Positions 1 through 9,190 of a stretch of 64,000 nt of DNA are shown one piece after another. A model generated the notes under the pieces. The model saw only the letters and a program-made list of their open reading frames with translations, was not told where the DNA came from and did no database searches. Every line of letters begins with the position of its first letter. Position 1 is the first letter of the stretch. A program made the position numbers and the translations under genes. Source of the DNA: Hyphomonadaceae bacterium ML37 (lineage in GTDB: Bacteria; Pseudomonadota; Alphaproteobacteria; Caulobacterales; Maricaulaceae); NCBI GenBank assembly GCA_027627685.1, contig CP091241.1, positions 2,666,396 through 2,730,395 of the forward strand, given 5' to 3'.

Positions 1-299
1 AGCGCCCCGTCTTCAAAGCGCACCTGGCTGGGGCCCAGCGCCAGGCTGTCGGCGCTCGCCTGCACCGCGCCGCGCCGCCGCTCGGTCATCGCCCAGCGCC
101 GTACGCCGGGGCCGTAGAGGCAAACATTAAGCGCGCAATGATTGAGCGGATCACCCCGTCCCGACCAAGCGTAATAGGGTGAGAAGACACTGCCCAGAAG
201 CGCGATCAGGACGAGGGCGAACCGTCCGTCCTCGCTGACCGCGTCGGCATAGACCCAGCGATATCCGCCGGGTGGAAGCGCCGCATCGAAGCCAAATCG
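1..299 (-). CDS. crtC: Hydroxyneurosporene synthase CrtC, partial (3' end beyond window)
   Basis: Carotenoid 1,2-hydratase of the spheroidene/spirilloxanthin branch, adding water to the psi end of neurosporene or lycopene derivatives. Translation of the minus strand gives the family's N-terminal block: a PGGYRWVYAD stretch, then SEDGRF, then GSVFSPYYAW, then DPLNHCALNV. The reading frame runs off the left edge, so only about 100 residues are visible. It overlaps the 3' end of crtD in another frame, as in other crtD-crtC pairs. No ATG, GTG or TTG was found in frame close upstream of the conserved block. The start is therefore unresolved and the given right boundary marks only where recognisable similarity begins. 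Confidence 0.8.
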
Positions 300-1774
300 G
301 CCAAGATCGAGCGTGCCGCGATCCGCCCCGACAGCATCGCCGTGGGCACGCCCGGCCCCGGATGCACGCCGCCCCCCGCCAGGTACAGACCCGGCAGCCG
401 GGTGCGCGCGCCCGGCCTCTGGAACGCCGCCTGCCAGCCGTGCAGGGCTCTGCCGTATATGGCCCCGCCGGACCCGGGACAGAGCCTGGCGAAACCGTCC
501 GGCGCTGTTGTGGCGATGCTTTCGAGGTCGAGGTCGAGACCGCGCGCCTGCAACCGGTTGAGTGTCAGATCGAGCCATGCATCCGTCTCCCGGGCCGTAT
601 ATGTGCGCGCATCGCCATCCGCGGGCGCATTGATCAGAATCAGAAACCGTTCGGGGCCGTCAGGCGGCGGCCCTGCGCCGCGATCTTGCGCGCAAACATA
701 GACCGTCGGGTCATCAGGAATGCGGCCTTCAGCAAACAAGGCGTCAAACTCGGCGGCATAATTGCTTGAAAAAACAACATTGTGCCGATCCAGCGCGAAG
801 CCGTGGGGCCGCCCTGTGGCCGTCCATACCAGCGCCGAGAGACTGCGCGGCAGCCGCGCCGCGCCCAGAGCCGGGGCCGCTGCCTGGCCAAGCAGGCCCT
901 GACGCAGGGCGTCGGGATCAGCATTGGACAGAACCGCGCGCGCAGCCAGAACCTCACCAGATCCCAACCTGACCCCGCAGGCCCGCCCGCCCTCGACAAT
1001 GACCTGCTCGACGGCCTCGCCATAGCGGATCTCACATCCCAGCCGAGCCGCAAAGGCGGCCATGCCGTGCGCCAGCCGGCTCATGCCGCCTTTGACGTAC
1101 CAGACGCCGCGCTGCTCCAGCTCGGCGATCATCATGAGCGTGGCCGGCGCCTGATAGGGCGACGCGCCGCAATAGGTGGCGTAGCGGCCAAACAGCTGGC
1201 GCAGCCGGGGATCCGGAAAGTAATCTCCCAACGCATCCCAGAGGCTGGAGAATGGCCTCAGCGTCAGCGCCCCACGCGGATTATGCCGCAGCATGCGGCC
1301 GGCCAGGCTGACCGGCGACGACTGGGGCATTTGCATGAAGTTCCTGTCCAGAGCCTCATAGAGCCTGCAACCATCCGACAGGAAACGGCGGAACAATCCG
1401 GCTTGCCGCGCCCCGCAGAAACGGCCCACCTCATCAATGGAACGCTCGGGATCTGCAAACAGGTCGAACGTGTCCTCTGCATCCCAGGCATGGCGGGCCA
1501 GGCGCTCGGCCGGGATGAGGCCGACATAGTCTTCAAATGTGGCCCCGGCCTCCTCGAACAGGCGGTCAAAGGCGCTTCGAAGCGTCATCACGGTCGGACC
1601 GGCGTCAATGTCCTGCCCGCCTACATGGAGCGCGCGCATCTTCCCGCCGGGGACGTCAGCCCGCTCGACAAGGGTCACCGGCAAGCCGCGCGACGCGAGG
1701 TCAATCGCGGCCGCCAGCCCGCCGACGCCGGCACCGATAATGACCGCGCCGTGCTCAGACCGCGTCCGCATCAT
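206..1774 (-). CDS. crtD: Methoxyneurosporene dehydrogenase (carotenoid 3,4-desaturase) CrtD
   Basis: FAD-dependent phytoene-desaturase-family enzyme that introduces the C3,4 double bond in spheroidene/spirilloxanthin synthesis. The chosen start gives 522 residues. It has an N-terminal Rossmann motif (VIIGAGVGGLAAA, about residues 9-21), the ERADVPGGKM segment that follows in this family, and the C-terminal FAD block GGGVHPGPGVPTAMLSGR. A longer frame begins 114 bases upstream, but that extension would cross the crtD/crtE promoter region and has no family similarity. The gene is divergent from crtE and shares its PpsR-type operator. CrtI, the paralogous phytoene desaturase, is less likely because crtC follows directly, but the two families are similar. 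Confidence 0.9.
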   Translation of the reverse strand: MMRTRSEHGAVIIGAGVGGLAAAIDLASRGLPVTLVERADVPGGKMRALHVGGQDIDAGPTVMTLRSAFDRLFEEAGATFEDYVGLIPAERLARHAWDAEDTFDLFADPERSIDEVGRFCGARQAGLFRRFLSDGCRLYEALDRNFMQMPQSSPVSLAGRMLRHNPRGALTLRPFSSLWDALGDYFPDPRLRQLFGRYATYCGASPYQAPATLMMIAELEQRGVWYVKGGMSRLAHGMAAFAARLGCEIRYGEAVEQVIVEGGRACGVRLGSGEVLAARAVLSNADPDALRQGLLGQAAAPALGAARLPRSLSALVWTATGRPHGFALDRHNVVFSSNYAAEFDALFAEGRIPDDPTVYVCAQDRGAGPPPDGPERFLILINAPADGDARTYTARETDAWLDLTLNRLQARGLDLDLESIATTAPDGFARLCPGSGGAIYGRALHGWQAAFQRPGARTRLPGLYLAGGGVHPGPGVPTAMLSGRIAARSILADLASMRRFHPADIAGSMPTRSARTDGSPSS

Positions 1775-1792
1775 TGACAGCCCAAGCTGAAG

Positions 1793-1810
1793 TGTCCAAT
1801 CATCATAACA
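1793..1810. promoter_or_regulatory. PpsR/CrtJ-type operator between crtD and crtE
   Basis: The bases TGT at 1793-1795 and ACA at 1808-1810 are separated by exactly 12 bases, matching the TGT-N12-ACA consensus of PpsR/CrtJ. It sits in the 85-base divergent gap of crtD and crtE, where such sites repress carotenoid genes in other purple bacteria. The repressor gene itself is present further right. Confidence 0.75.
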
Positions 1811-1859
1811 CTTAAAGTGACAGGTATTCTTGACGCTCGCAAGCGATGAGGAGCGGGAC

Positions 1860-2726
1860 ATGGACGCGGACGCACGCATTGAGGCCAAGCTTCACGCCGC
1901 AATCGAGCGGGCTGGCGGCAAGGGATGCCCGCCCCGCTTTTCCGAAGCGCTGGCCTATGCGGTGTTTCCCGGCGGCGCTCGGGTCAGGCCGCAGCTTTTG
2001 CTGGCTGTGGCGGCTGCTTGTGGCGATCCGGCTCCGGACCTTGCCGATTCAGCCGCCGCCGCACTTGAGCTACTGCATTGCGCGTCGCTGGTTCATGATG
2101 ACCTTCCTGCCTTTGATGACGCCAGCCTGCGCCGCGGAAAGCCCACCGTGCACGCCGTATTCGGGCAACCTCTGGCGATTCTCACGGGCGATGCGCTGAT
2201 CGCGCTGGCCTTCGAAACGATCGCGCTGGCGAAAGCGCCTGACCCATCGCGCCTTCCGGCCCTGACTGCACTGATCGCGCGCTCCATCGGCGCGCCGAAC
2301 GGAATCTCGGCCGGCCAGGCGTGGGAAAGCGAACCGGCGATACCGCTGGAGCAGTATCACCGCGCAAAGACTGGCGCACTCTTCGTCGCTGCAACCATGG
2401 GCGGGGCGCTGGTGGCAGGCGGGAACCCGGAGCGCTGGCGGACTTTGGGTCAAAAGATCGGTGAAGCCTATCAGATCGCTGACGATATAATGGATGCTGC
2501 AGGCGGCGGCGAGGCGGGCAAGGGAGCCGGAAAGGATGCGCAGCTCTGTCGGCCCAACTGCGTTCACGAGCTTGGCATGGACGGGGCGATTGGCCGGCTG
2601 AAGGCGCGCGTGTCCGAAGCCGTAACGTCAATTCCCGGCGTCAATGGTGCCGACCGGTTACGCCAGATCGTCACCGCCCAGGCTCATCGACTTGTACCCA
2701 AGAACATAGCCGTGCCCGCAGAGTAG
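1860..2726 (+). CDS. crtE: Geranylgeranyl diphosphate synthase CrtE
   Basis: Trans-isoprenyl diphosphate synthase making GGPP for carotenoids and for the bacteriochlorophyll tail. Of 288 residues, the conserved FPGGARVRPQLL block is near residue 37. The first aspartate-rich motif is HDDLPAFDD and the second is ADDIMD. The ATG at 1860 was preferred over an in-frame TTG at 1830 because a GAGGAG ribosome-binding site lies 8-10 bases before it, and because the TTG would sit next to the operator region. It is the first gene of a rightward run crtE-crtF-bchCXYZ-puf. Confidence 0.93.
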   Translation: MDADARIEAKLHAAIERAGGKGCPPRFSEALAYAVFPGGARVRPQLLLAVAAACGDPAPDLADSAAAALELLHCASLVHDDLPAFDDASLRRGKPTVHAVFGQPLAILTGDALIALAFETIALAKAPDPSRLPALTALIARSIGAPNGISAGQAWESEPAIPLEQYHRAKTGALFVAATMGGALVAGGNPERWRTLGQKIGEAYQIADDIMDAAGGGEAGKGAGKDAQLCRPNCVHELGMDGAIGRLKARVSEAVTSIPGVNGADRLRQIVTAQAHRLVPKNIAVPAE

Positions 2727-2734
2727 AGCCGCAC

Positions 2735-3838
2735 ATGGGCTGGCGGTCTGCTCTGGGCGATCTTCGCAATGGGCTGGTGTCAGATCCGGGCTTCCGGCGC
2801 TGGGCCAAAGCCTTCCCGGTCACGCGCGGCAGCGCCAGGGCCAGTGCGCGCTCGCTTTTCGACCTTTTTGCCGGCTTCGTCTATTCCCAGACTGTACTGG
2901 CATGCGTCCAGGCCGACCTGTTCACCTTTCTCAAGGACGGCCCCCAGCCGGTCGAGGCGATCGCCGCCCATGCAGACCTGCCCTTGGACGGTGCAGCACT
3001 GCTGGCGCGCGCTGCGGCATCTCTCAAACTTCTCGAACCGCGCAGCGGCGACCGTTTTGCGCTTGGCCCACTGGGCGCGGCGCTGATCGGCGAACCAGGC
3101 CTGGCCGCCATGGTGCAGCATCACCGCCTGCTATATCAGGATCTCATAGACCCCATGGTGGTGCTGCGCGGCGGGACGCCGGGCCAGCTGGCTGATTTCT
3201 GGGGCTACGGGCGCGGCGACGGCGCATCGGGCCGCCCGGACGCCTATTCCGCCCTCATGGCCGCCACCCTGCCCATGGTCGCCGAGGAGGTGTTCGCGGC
3301 AGTAGACCTCAAAAAATACAACACGCTTCTGGATGTGGGCGGCGGCGAAGGCGCATTCGTGAAAGAGGCTGCGCGCGCCGCGCCCCGGCTCTCGCTCGCC
3401 CTGTTCGATCTTCCGCCTGTAGCGGCCCGGGCGCGCGAGCGCCTCGCCGAAGCCGGTCTGGCCGATCGCGCCAACATCCATGGCGGCAGCTTCCTTACGG
3501 ACACGCTGCCCTCCGGGGCTGATCTGATCTCTCTGGTGCGCATCATTCATGATCACAGCGATGACGATGTCATGCGCCTGTTACGCGCCTGCCGCGAATC
3601 GATAGCGCCGGGCGGCACGCTTCTGGTCGCCGAACCCATGGCTGACGCCCCCGGCGCCGCGCCCATGGGGGACGCCTATTTCGGATTCTATCTCGCGGCG
3701 ATGGGCGCAGGCCGGCCGCGTAACGCGGCCCGATTGGCCCGCATGCTGGGCGATGCAGGCTTTGCCGGCGCACGCGTCCACCGGTCGCGAATCCCCCTTA
3801 TCGCCAGTGTCATGACCGCGCGAACCGGAAAAGCGTAA
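2735..3838 (+). CDS. crtF: Hydroxyneurosporene O-methyltransferase CrtF
   Basis: SAM-dependent methyltransferase that methylates the 1-hydroxyl of hydroxy-carotenoids, acting after CrtC and CrtD. It is 367 residues, close to family length. An N-terminal dimerisation/winged-helix part (to about residue 170) is followed by the SAM loop LDVGGGEGAF. The LVRIIHDHSDDD segment of plant-type O-methyltransferases contains the catalytic-region histidine. It begins 8 bases after crtE and is cotranscribed with it. Together with crtC and crtD it predicts spheroidene- or spirilloxanthin-type methoxylated carotenoids; crtA was not seen in the window. Confidence 0.9.
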   Translation: MGWRSALGDLRNGLVSDPGFRRWAKAFPVTRGSARASARSLFDLFAGFVYSQTVLACVQADLFTFLKDGPQPVEAIAAHADLPLDGAALLARAAASLKLLEPRSGDRFALGPLGAALIGEPGLAAMVQHHRLLYQDLIDPMVVLRGGTPGQLADFWGYGRGDGASGRPDAYSALMAATLPMVAEEVFAAVDLKKYNTLLDVGGGEGAFVKEAARAAPRLSLALFDLPPVAARARERLAEAGLADRANIHGGSFLTDTLPSGADLISLVRIIHDHSDDDVMRLLRACRESIAPGGTLLVAEPMADAPGAAPMGDAYFGFYLAAMGAGRPRNAARLARMLGDAGFAGARVHRSRIPLIASVMTARTGKA

Positions 3839-3859
3839 ATCAGAATTGACTGTGGGCAG

Positions 3860-3877
3860 TGTCAATGTAAACTGACA
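3860..3877. promoter_or_regulatory. PpsR/CrtJ-type operator upstream of bchC
   Basis: The 18-mer TGTCAATGTAAACTGACA is a TGT-N12-ACA site with near-perfect dyad symmetry (TGTCA/TGACA arms). It lies in the 80-base gap between crtF and bchC, so it probably controls a bchC promoter feeding bchCXYZ and part of puf transcription. Confidence 0.85.
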
Positions 3878-3918
3878 GATGACGCCTTAATCCGACCACA
3901 AGCCTGGGGAGGCAAAAC

Positions 3919-4854
3919 TTGGACGCCCTCGCTATCGTTCTCGAAGAGCCCAAGCGCATTGCGCTGAACAGGCTCGATATCGCCGCGCCCGGCGATCAGG
4001 ACGTGGTGGTCGAAATCGCCTGGTCAGGCGTGAGTACGGGTACCGAGCGCCTGCTCTGGTCCGGCACGATGCCGGCCTTCCCCGGTATGGGCTATCCGCT
4101 GGTCCCCGGTTACGAATCCATTGGACGCGTCGTTGAGGCAGGGCCCGCTTCGGGCCGGGCTGAAGGCGACTGGGTCTTTGTTCCGGGCTCACAATGCTTT
4201 GGCGCAGTGCGCGGCCTGTTTGGCGGCTCCGCCTCGCGGGTCACCCTGCCCGGCGCGCGCGTCACCCCGGTCGATGAAAATCTCGGCGAGCGCGGCGTGC
4301 TGCTGGCGCTGGCCGCCACCGCCTATCACGCCATGGCCAACACCAGTGTCGCGCCGGATCTGATCATCGGACATGGGGCGCTCGGCCGTTTGCTGGCGCG
4401 CATCGCGGTCGCCTCCGGCGGGCCTGCCCCGACGGTGTGGGAAATCAACCCGATGCGCATGGATGGCGCGGACGGCTATCCGGTCATCCGCCCCGAAGAC
4501 GATGCGCGGCGCGATTATCGCGCGATCTATGACGTCAGCGGGGATTCCTCCCTGCTCGACTCGCTGGTGGGCCGGCTGGCCAAGGGCGGCGAGATCGTCC
4601 TGGCGGGCTTTTACGCCGAACGGCTGAGCTTCAATTTCGCACCCGCCTTCATGAAAGAAGCCCGCCTGCGCATCGCGGCGGAATTCAATCCCGGCGACCT
4701 TGAGGGCGTCGGACACCTGCTCAATAGCGGCGCGCTGTCACTGGATGGACTGATCACCCATTACAGCGCGCCCGATGCGGCCGGAGAGGCGTACGAAACC
4801 GCTTTCTCCGACGCCAACTGCCTGAAAATGATCATTGATTGGAGTGCCCATTAA
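3919..4854 (+). CDS. bchC: Bacteriochlorophyllide a dehydrogenase BchC
   Basis: Zinc-independent MDR-family dehydrogenase that oxidises the C3 1-hydroxyethyl group to acetyl late in bacteriochlorophyll a synthesis. It is 311 residues. The MDR N-domain contains WSGVSTGTERLLW and GYPLVPGYESIGRV. The nucleotide-binding half contains LIIGHGALGRLLARI and the later GGEIVLAGFY. The start is TTG, supported by a strong GGGGAGG ribosome-binding site 6-7 bases upstream; no better ATG exists. The stop overlaps the bchX start (TAATG). Confidence 0.93.
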   Translation: MDALAIVLEEPKRIALNRLDIAAPGDQDVVVEIAWSGVSTGTERLLWSGTMPAFPGMGYPLVPGYESIGRVVEAGPASGRAEGDWVFVPGSQCFGAVRGLFGGSASRVTLPGARVTPVDENLGERGVLLALAATAYHAMANTSVAPDLIIGHGALGRLLARIAVASGGPAPTVWEINPMRMDGADGYPVIRPEDDARRDYRAIYDVSGDSSLLDSLVGRLAKGGEIVLAGFYAERLSFNFAPAFMKEARLRIAAEFNPGDLEGVGHLLNSGALSLDGLITHYSAPDAAGEAYETAFSDANCLKMIIDWSAH

Positions 4855-5849
4855 TGGATGGCGAATTCAAGCAAGACAGCGGCTCTGACGCGCTTCGGCG
4901 TGAAGCGGCGATCGAGCCCGATGCGGTCCATACCGGACCGATCAAGAAGACCACACAGGTCATCGCCATCTATGGCAAGGGCGGGATCGGCAAGTCGTTC
5001 ACCCTGTCCAATCTCAGCTATATGATGGCCCAGCTGGGCAAGAAGGTCCTGCTGATCGGTTGCGACCCGAAGAGCGATACGACCTCGCTCCTGTTCGGCG
5101 GCCGCGCCTGCCCCACCATTATCGAGACCTCGTCCAAGAAAAAACTGGCGGGCGAAGCTGTCGCCATTGGTGATGTCTGCTTCAAGCGCGACGGCGTGTT
5201 CGCCATGGAGCTCGGCGGACCGGAAGTCGGCCGCGGCTGCGGCGGACGTGGCATCATTCACGGGTTCGAGCTTCTGGAAAGCCTCGGCTTCCACGAGTGG
5301 GATTTCGACTATGTCCTGCTGGACTTCCTGGGCGACGTGGTGTGCGGCGGCTTCGGCCTGCCGATCGCCCGCGACATGTGCCAGAAGGTGATCGTGGTCG
5401 GCTCCAACGACCTGCAATCGCTCTATGTCGCCAACAATGTCTGCTCGGCGGTGGAGTATTTCCGCAAGCTGGGCGGCAATGTCGGTGTGGCCGGCCTGGT
5501 CATCAACAAGGATGACGGCACGGGCGAGGCCCAGGCCTTCGCCAAGCAGGTCGGCATTCCGGTTCTGGCCGCCATTCCGGCCGATGACGACATCCGCAAG
5601 AAGAGCGCCAATTACGAGATCATTGGCCGTCCCGGTTCGCCCTGGGCGGCGCTGTTTGAAGAGCTGGGGATCAATGTCGCCGACGCGCCTCCGGTGCAGC
5701 CCTCGCCGTTGAGCCAGGACGAGCTTTTGGCCCTGTTCGACTCCCAGGAGGCCGAAGGCTTCTCCATGACGCCGGCGACCTCGGCGGACATGTGCGGGCT
5801 CAACCATGTTGAAAAGCCCTCCCTTGAAGTCGTGTACGACGAAGTCTGA
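4854..5849 (+). CDS. bchX: Chlorophyllide a reductase iron protein BchX
   Basis: Nitrogenase-Fe-protein-like ATPase that feeds electrons to BchYZ for reduction of ring B of chlorophyllide a. It is 331 residues: an N-terminal extension of about 38 residues, the P-loop YGKGGIGKS, and two 4Fe-4S ligand cysteines in GRGCGGRG and GDVVCGGFG. The frame is open 15 bases further upstream, but the ATG overlapping the bchC stop is preferred because GGAG lies at the right distance. It is distinguished from bchL (also in this window) by the N-terminal extension and the bchC-Y-Z context. Confidence 0.96.
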   Translation: MDGEFKQDSGSDALRREAAIEPDAVHTGPIKKTTQVIAIYGKGGIGKSFTLSNLSYMMAQLGKKVLLIGCDPKSDTTSLLFGGRACPTIIETSSKKKLAGEAVAIGDVCFKRDGVFAMELGGPEVGRGCGGRGIIHGFELLESLGFHEWDFDYVLLDFLGDVVCGGFGLPIARDMCQKVIVVGSNDLQSLYVANNVCSAVEYFRKLGGNVGVAGLVINKDDGTGEAQAFAKQVGIPVLAAIPADDDIRKKSANYEIIGRPGSPWAALFEELGINVADAPPVQPSPLSQDELLALFDSQEAEGFSMTPATSADMCGLNHVEKPSLEVVYDEV

Positions 5850-5859
5850 GGGCAGCGGC

Positions 5860-7521
5860 ATGGCGAAAGACTCTGTGACTCTGATCAATACCCGCTCCGG
5901 TGGAGAGGTGCGTTATGACGGCGCCGGCGAGACATCGCTGGACGATACCGCCGTGGTGAGCGCGCCGGTCCAGGCCATGACCGCACCGGGTGACGCATCA
6001 GCGGCGCAGGGCATGCCGTCTGCGGCGGCGGGCGATGGGTCGGGCTGTCACGCCGGCGCGGAAAAAATGCTGGCCCAGGCGAAAGCCTCGGGCGCGTCAG
6101 AGATTCTCGAGCAATACGAGAAAGACTATCCCAAAGGCCCCCACGACCAGCCGCAATCCATGTGCCCGGCCTTCGGCTCGCTGCGCGTGGGGCTGCGCAT
6201 GCGCCGCACCGCGACGATCCTGTCGGGCTCGGCCTGCTGCGTGTACGGGCTGACCTTCACCTCGCACTTTTACGGCGCGCGCCGGACGGTGGGCTATGTT
6301 CCGTTCAATTCGGAAACGCTGGTCACCGGCAAGCTGTTCGAGGACATCCGTGACGCAGTCTATGACATGGCCGACCCGGACAATTACGACGCCATCGTGA
6401 TCACCAATCTGTGTGTCCCGACCGCGTCCGGGGTACCGTTGCGTCTTCTGCCCAAGGAAATCAACGGCGTGCGCATCATCGGCATCGACGTGCCGGGCTT
6501 TGGCGTACCGACCCATGCCGAGGCCAAGGACGTTCTGGCCGGCGCGATGCTCAATTACGCCCGCACCGAGGCCGAGCTCGGCCCGGTCCAGGCACCCGAC
6601 CGTCCGCGCGACGAGCGCCCCACGGTGACCTTGCTGGGCGAGATGTTCCCGGCGGATCCGGTGGTGATCGGCCGCCTGCTTGAGCCTATGGGCCTGGGGG
6701 CCGGACCGGTGGTCCCGACGCGCGAATGGCGCGAGCTCTATGCCGCGCTCGACAGCCAGGTGGTCGGCGCGATCCACCCCTTCTACACCGCCTCCATCCG
6801 CGAGTTCAAAGCCGCCGGGCGCGCCATTGTCGGTTCCGCGCCGGTGGGCCGCGACGGCACAGCGGCCTGGCTTGAGGCCATCGGCGCGGCGGCCAATGTC
6901 TCCAACGCGAAGATCGAAGCGGCCAAGCAGGCGGTCCTGCCGGCCATCGAGGGCGCGCTCAAGGCCAAGCCGATCCAGGGCCGCATCACGCTGTCGGGCT
7001 ATGAAGGCTCAGAACTGCTGGTGGCGCGCCTGCTGGTCGAGAGCGGCGCGGACGTGCGCTATGTGGGCACCGCCTGCCCCAAGACGCCCTGGTCGGCGGA
7101 TGATCTGGAATGGCTCAAGGCCAAGGGCGTCCACGTCCAGTTCCGCGCCTCGCTGGAGCAGGACATGGCGGCGTTCCGCGAGTTCAAGCCTGACCTCGCC
7201 ATCGGCACGACGCCCGTCGTGCAGGCCGTGAAAGAGACCGGGACCCCGTCGCTTTACTTCACCAATCTCATTTCCGCCCGGCCCCTGATGGGTCCGGCGG
7301 GCGCCGGCTCGCTGGCTGAAGTGGTCAATGCGGCCATGGGCTCCAAGCACCGTTTCGACACCATGCGCGACTTCTTTGAAGGCGTGGGAACCGGCCATGC
7401 GGCCGGGGTGTGGGAAGACACGCCCGAAGACAGCCGCACCTTCCGCATGAAAGAGGCCCGCAAGCGCTACAGCGCCGAAAAAGCCCGCGAAAAAGCGATC
7501 GAGGCGCCCACAGGATGTTAG
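5860..7521 (+). CDS. bchY: Chlorophyllide a reductase subunit BchY
   Basis: NifD-like alpha subunit of chlorophyllide a oxidoreductase (with BchZ, supplied by BchX). The chosen start gives 553 residues; a frame from 5806 overlaps bchX and is rejected. Conserved cysteine segments include [11 protein letters not shown] and GSACCVYGL, expected cluster ligands, and [10 protein letters not shown] is present later. Residues 1-60 are a low-complexity Ala/Gly-rich extension that looks poorly conserved. The end overlaps the bchZ start by 7 bases, indicating coupling. Confidence 0.95.
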   Translation: MAKDSVTLINTRSGGEVRYDGAGETSLDDTAVVSAPVQAMTAPGDASAAQGMPSAAAGDGSGCHAGAEKMLAQAKASGASEILEQYEKDYPKGPHDQPQSMCPAFGSLRVGLRMRRTATILSGSACCVYGLTFTSHFYGARRTVGYVPFNSETLVTGKLFEDIRDAVYDMADPDNYDAIVITNLCVPTASGVPLRLLPKEINGVRIIGIDVPGFGVPTHAEAKDVLAGAMLNYARTEAELGPVQAPDRPRDERPTVTLLGEMFPADPVVIGRLLEPMGLGAGPVVPTREWRELYAALDSQVVGAIHPFYTASIREFKAAGRAIVGSAPVGRDGTAAWLEAIGAAANVSNAKIEAAKQAVLPAIEGALKAKPIQGRITLSGYEGSELLVARLLVESGADVRYVGTACPKTPWSADDLEWLKAKGVHVQFRASLEQDMAAFREFKPDLAIGTTPVVQAVKETGTPSLYFTNLISARPLMGPAGAGSLAEVVNAAMGSKHRFDTMRDFFEGVGTGHAAGVWEDTPEDSRTFRMKEARKRYSAEKAREKAIEAPTGC

Positions 7522-8969
7522 TGCTCGATCACGACAGGGCCGGTGGATACTGGGGCGCGGTGTATGTGTTCACCGCCGTCAAGGGCCTGCAGGTCATCAT
7601 CGACGGACCGGTGGGTTGCGAAAACCTGCCCGTCACCTCGGTGCTGCACTATACCGACGCGCTGCCGCCGCATGAGCTGCCCATTGTGGTCACGGGGCTC
7701 AGCGAAGACGAGATGGGCGCGGGCACCGAAGAGGCCATGAAGCGCGCCCACGAGACGCTGGAGCCCGACCTGCCCGCCGTGGTGGTCACCGGCTCCATCG
7801 CCGAGATGATCGGCGGCGGCGTGACGCCCGAAGGCCTGAACATTCACCGCTTCCTGCCGCGCACCATCGACGAGGATCAGTGGCAGAGCGCCGACCGCGC
7901 CCTTTTGTGGCTGTGGACCGAGTACGGCGCCAAGCATGGCAAGCGCCCCAAGGCCAAGAAACGCGCCGAGGGCGCCAAGCCGCGCGTCAACATCATCGGC
8001 CCGGCCTATGGCATGTTCAACATGCCGTCCGATCTGGCTGAGATCCGCCGCCTGGTCGAGGGCATCGGCGCGGAAGTGAACATGGTCTTCCCGCTGGGCA
8101 GCCATCTGGCCAATGCGCCGCGCCTGGTCGATGCCGACGTCAATATCTGCATGTATCGCGAGTTCGGGCGGCTTCTGTGCGAAGCGCTCGACATGCCATA
8201 TCTGCAGGCGCCCATCGGCCTGCATTCGACCACCAAATTCCTGCGCAAGCTGGCTGAATTGCTCGAGCTGGACGCCGAGCCCTTCATCGAGCGCGAGCGC
8301 CACACCACGATCAAGCCGCTCTGGGATCTGTGGCGGTCGGTCACCCAGGACTTTTTCGGCACGGCGAGCTTTGCCGTGGTGGCCAACGAGACCTACGCCC
8401 GGGGCCTGAAGCATTTCCTCCACGAGGAGATGGGTCTGCCGTGCACCTTCGCCTTCTCCCGGCGCGCCGGCGTGAAGCCGGACAATGCCGCCGTGCGCCA
8501 GGCGATCAAGGACACGCCGCCCTTCATCATGTTCGGCAGCTTCAACGAGCGCATGTATCTGGCCGAGACCGGCGGACGCGCGCGCTTCATCCCCGCCTCT
8601 TTCCCGGGCGCGGTGATCCGCCGGCACACCGGCACGCCCTTCATGGGCTATTCGGGCGCCACCTACATCATCCAGGAAACCTGCAACGCGCTGTTCGACG
8701 CGCTGTTCCACATCCTGCCCCTGGGCACGGACATGGACCGCGCGCCCGCCACGCCCGCACGCCTCGCCCGCGAGCTTACCTGGGACAGCGATGCGCGCGC
8801 CCTCCTGGACGAACTGGTGTCGCGCGAGCCCATCTTGGTGCGCATATCGGCCGCCAAGCAGCTGCGCGACGCGGCGGAACACGACGCACGCTCAGCCGGC
8901 GAGACCCGGGTGTCGACCACCCGTGTGGCCAAGACCGGGCGGGCCTTGAAGGCAGGGAGTCCGGCATGA
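7515..8969 (+). CDS. bchZ: Chlorophyllide a reductase subunit BchZ
   Basis: NifK-like beta subunit of chlorophyllide a oxidoreductase. It is 484 residues beginning [19 protein letters not shown]. The cluster-ligand segment [17 protein letters not shown] and the [16 protein letters not shown] block are typical. The C-terminal quarter contains the [18 protein letters not shown] stretch of this subunit. A longer frame begins at 7410 inside bchY and is not credible. The stop codon overlaps a downstream ATG (ATGA at 8966). Confidence 0.95.
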   Translation: MLVLDHDRAGGYWGAVYVFTAVKGLQVIIDGPVGCENLPVTSVLHYTDALPPHELPIVVTGLSEDEMGAGTEEAMKRAHETLEPDLPAVVVTGSIAEMIGGGVTPEGLNIHRFLPRTIDEDQWQSADRALLWLWTEYGAKHGKRPKAKKRAEGAKPRVNIIGPAYGMFNMPSDLAEIRRLVEGIGAEVNMVFPLGSHLANAPRLVDADVNICMYREFGRLLCEALDMPYLQAPIGLHSTTKFLRKLAELLELDAEPFIERERHTTIKPLWDLWRSVTQDFFGTASFAVVANETYARGLKHFLHEEMGLPCTFAFSRRAGVKPDNAAVRQAIKDTPPFIMFGSFNERMYLAETGGRARFIPASFPGAVIRRHTGTPFMGYSGATYIIQETCNALFDALFHILPLGTDMDRAPATPARLARELTWDSDARALLDELVSREPILVRISAAKQLRDAAEHDARSAGETRVSTTRVAKTGRALKAGSPA

Positions 8970-9160
8970 CGCAGGCCCCACACATGAAGAATCGTGCGGG
9001 TGAAACCTGCATCCCCGTGCCAGCGGCCAAGTGGGCGGCGCCGGGGTATGCGGCGACACCCGGTCGAAAGAACATTTCACACCAGAACCTGACCACTGGT
9101 GCGGATGAGCCAGATCTTGACTTGATCTGGTGCCCTTGCCGCGAGGGTTCTGCGCGGTAA
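8966..9160 (+). CDS. Small hypothetical ORF between bchZ and pufB
   Basis: A 64-residue frame whose ATG overlaps the bchZ stop (ATGA), in the position where Rhodobacter carries pufQ. The peptide has no membrane segment and no resemblance to PufQ that I can see. It contains two late cysteines (WCPC) and basic and acidic stretches. Coding status is doubtful: the same DNA must hold the puf leader and promoter. It may be only the start of the puf leader region. Confidence 0.3.
   Translation: MTQAPHMKNRAGETCIPVPAAKWAAPGYAATPGRKNISHQNLTTGADEPDLDLIWCPCREGSAR
9049..9067. promoter_or_regulatory. Possible RegA/PrrA-like site in the puf leader
   Basis: GCGGC at 9050-9054 and GTCGA at 9063-9067 are separated by 8 bases, loosely resembling the split GCGGC...GNCGC pattern described for RegA/PrrA. 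No TGT-N12-ACA PpsR site was found between bchZ and pufB, which agrees with redox control of puf by RegA-type regulators elsewhere. This is a weak motif in GC-rich DNA. Confidence 0.25.
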
Positions 9161-9190
9161 CCGCCGACAGGCAAAAGGGAGGTCATTCCT

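Noticed and set aside
1830-1859. Earlier TTG start for crtE
   Set aside because: It lies beside the operator and has no ribosome-binding site, while ATG at 1860 has GAGGAG at good spacing.
7410-7514. Long upstream extension of bchZ
   Set aside because: It reads inside bchY in another frame and homologous sequence begins only at [12 protein letters not shown].
8966-9160. pufQ
   Set aside because: The small ORF has no membrane helix or PufQ-like sequence, so it was listed only as hypothetical.
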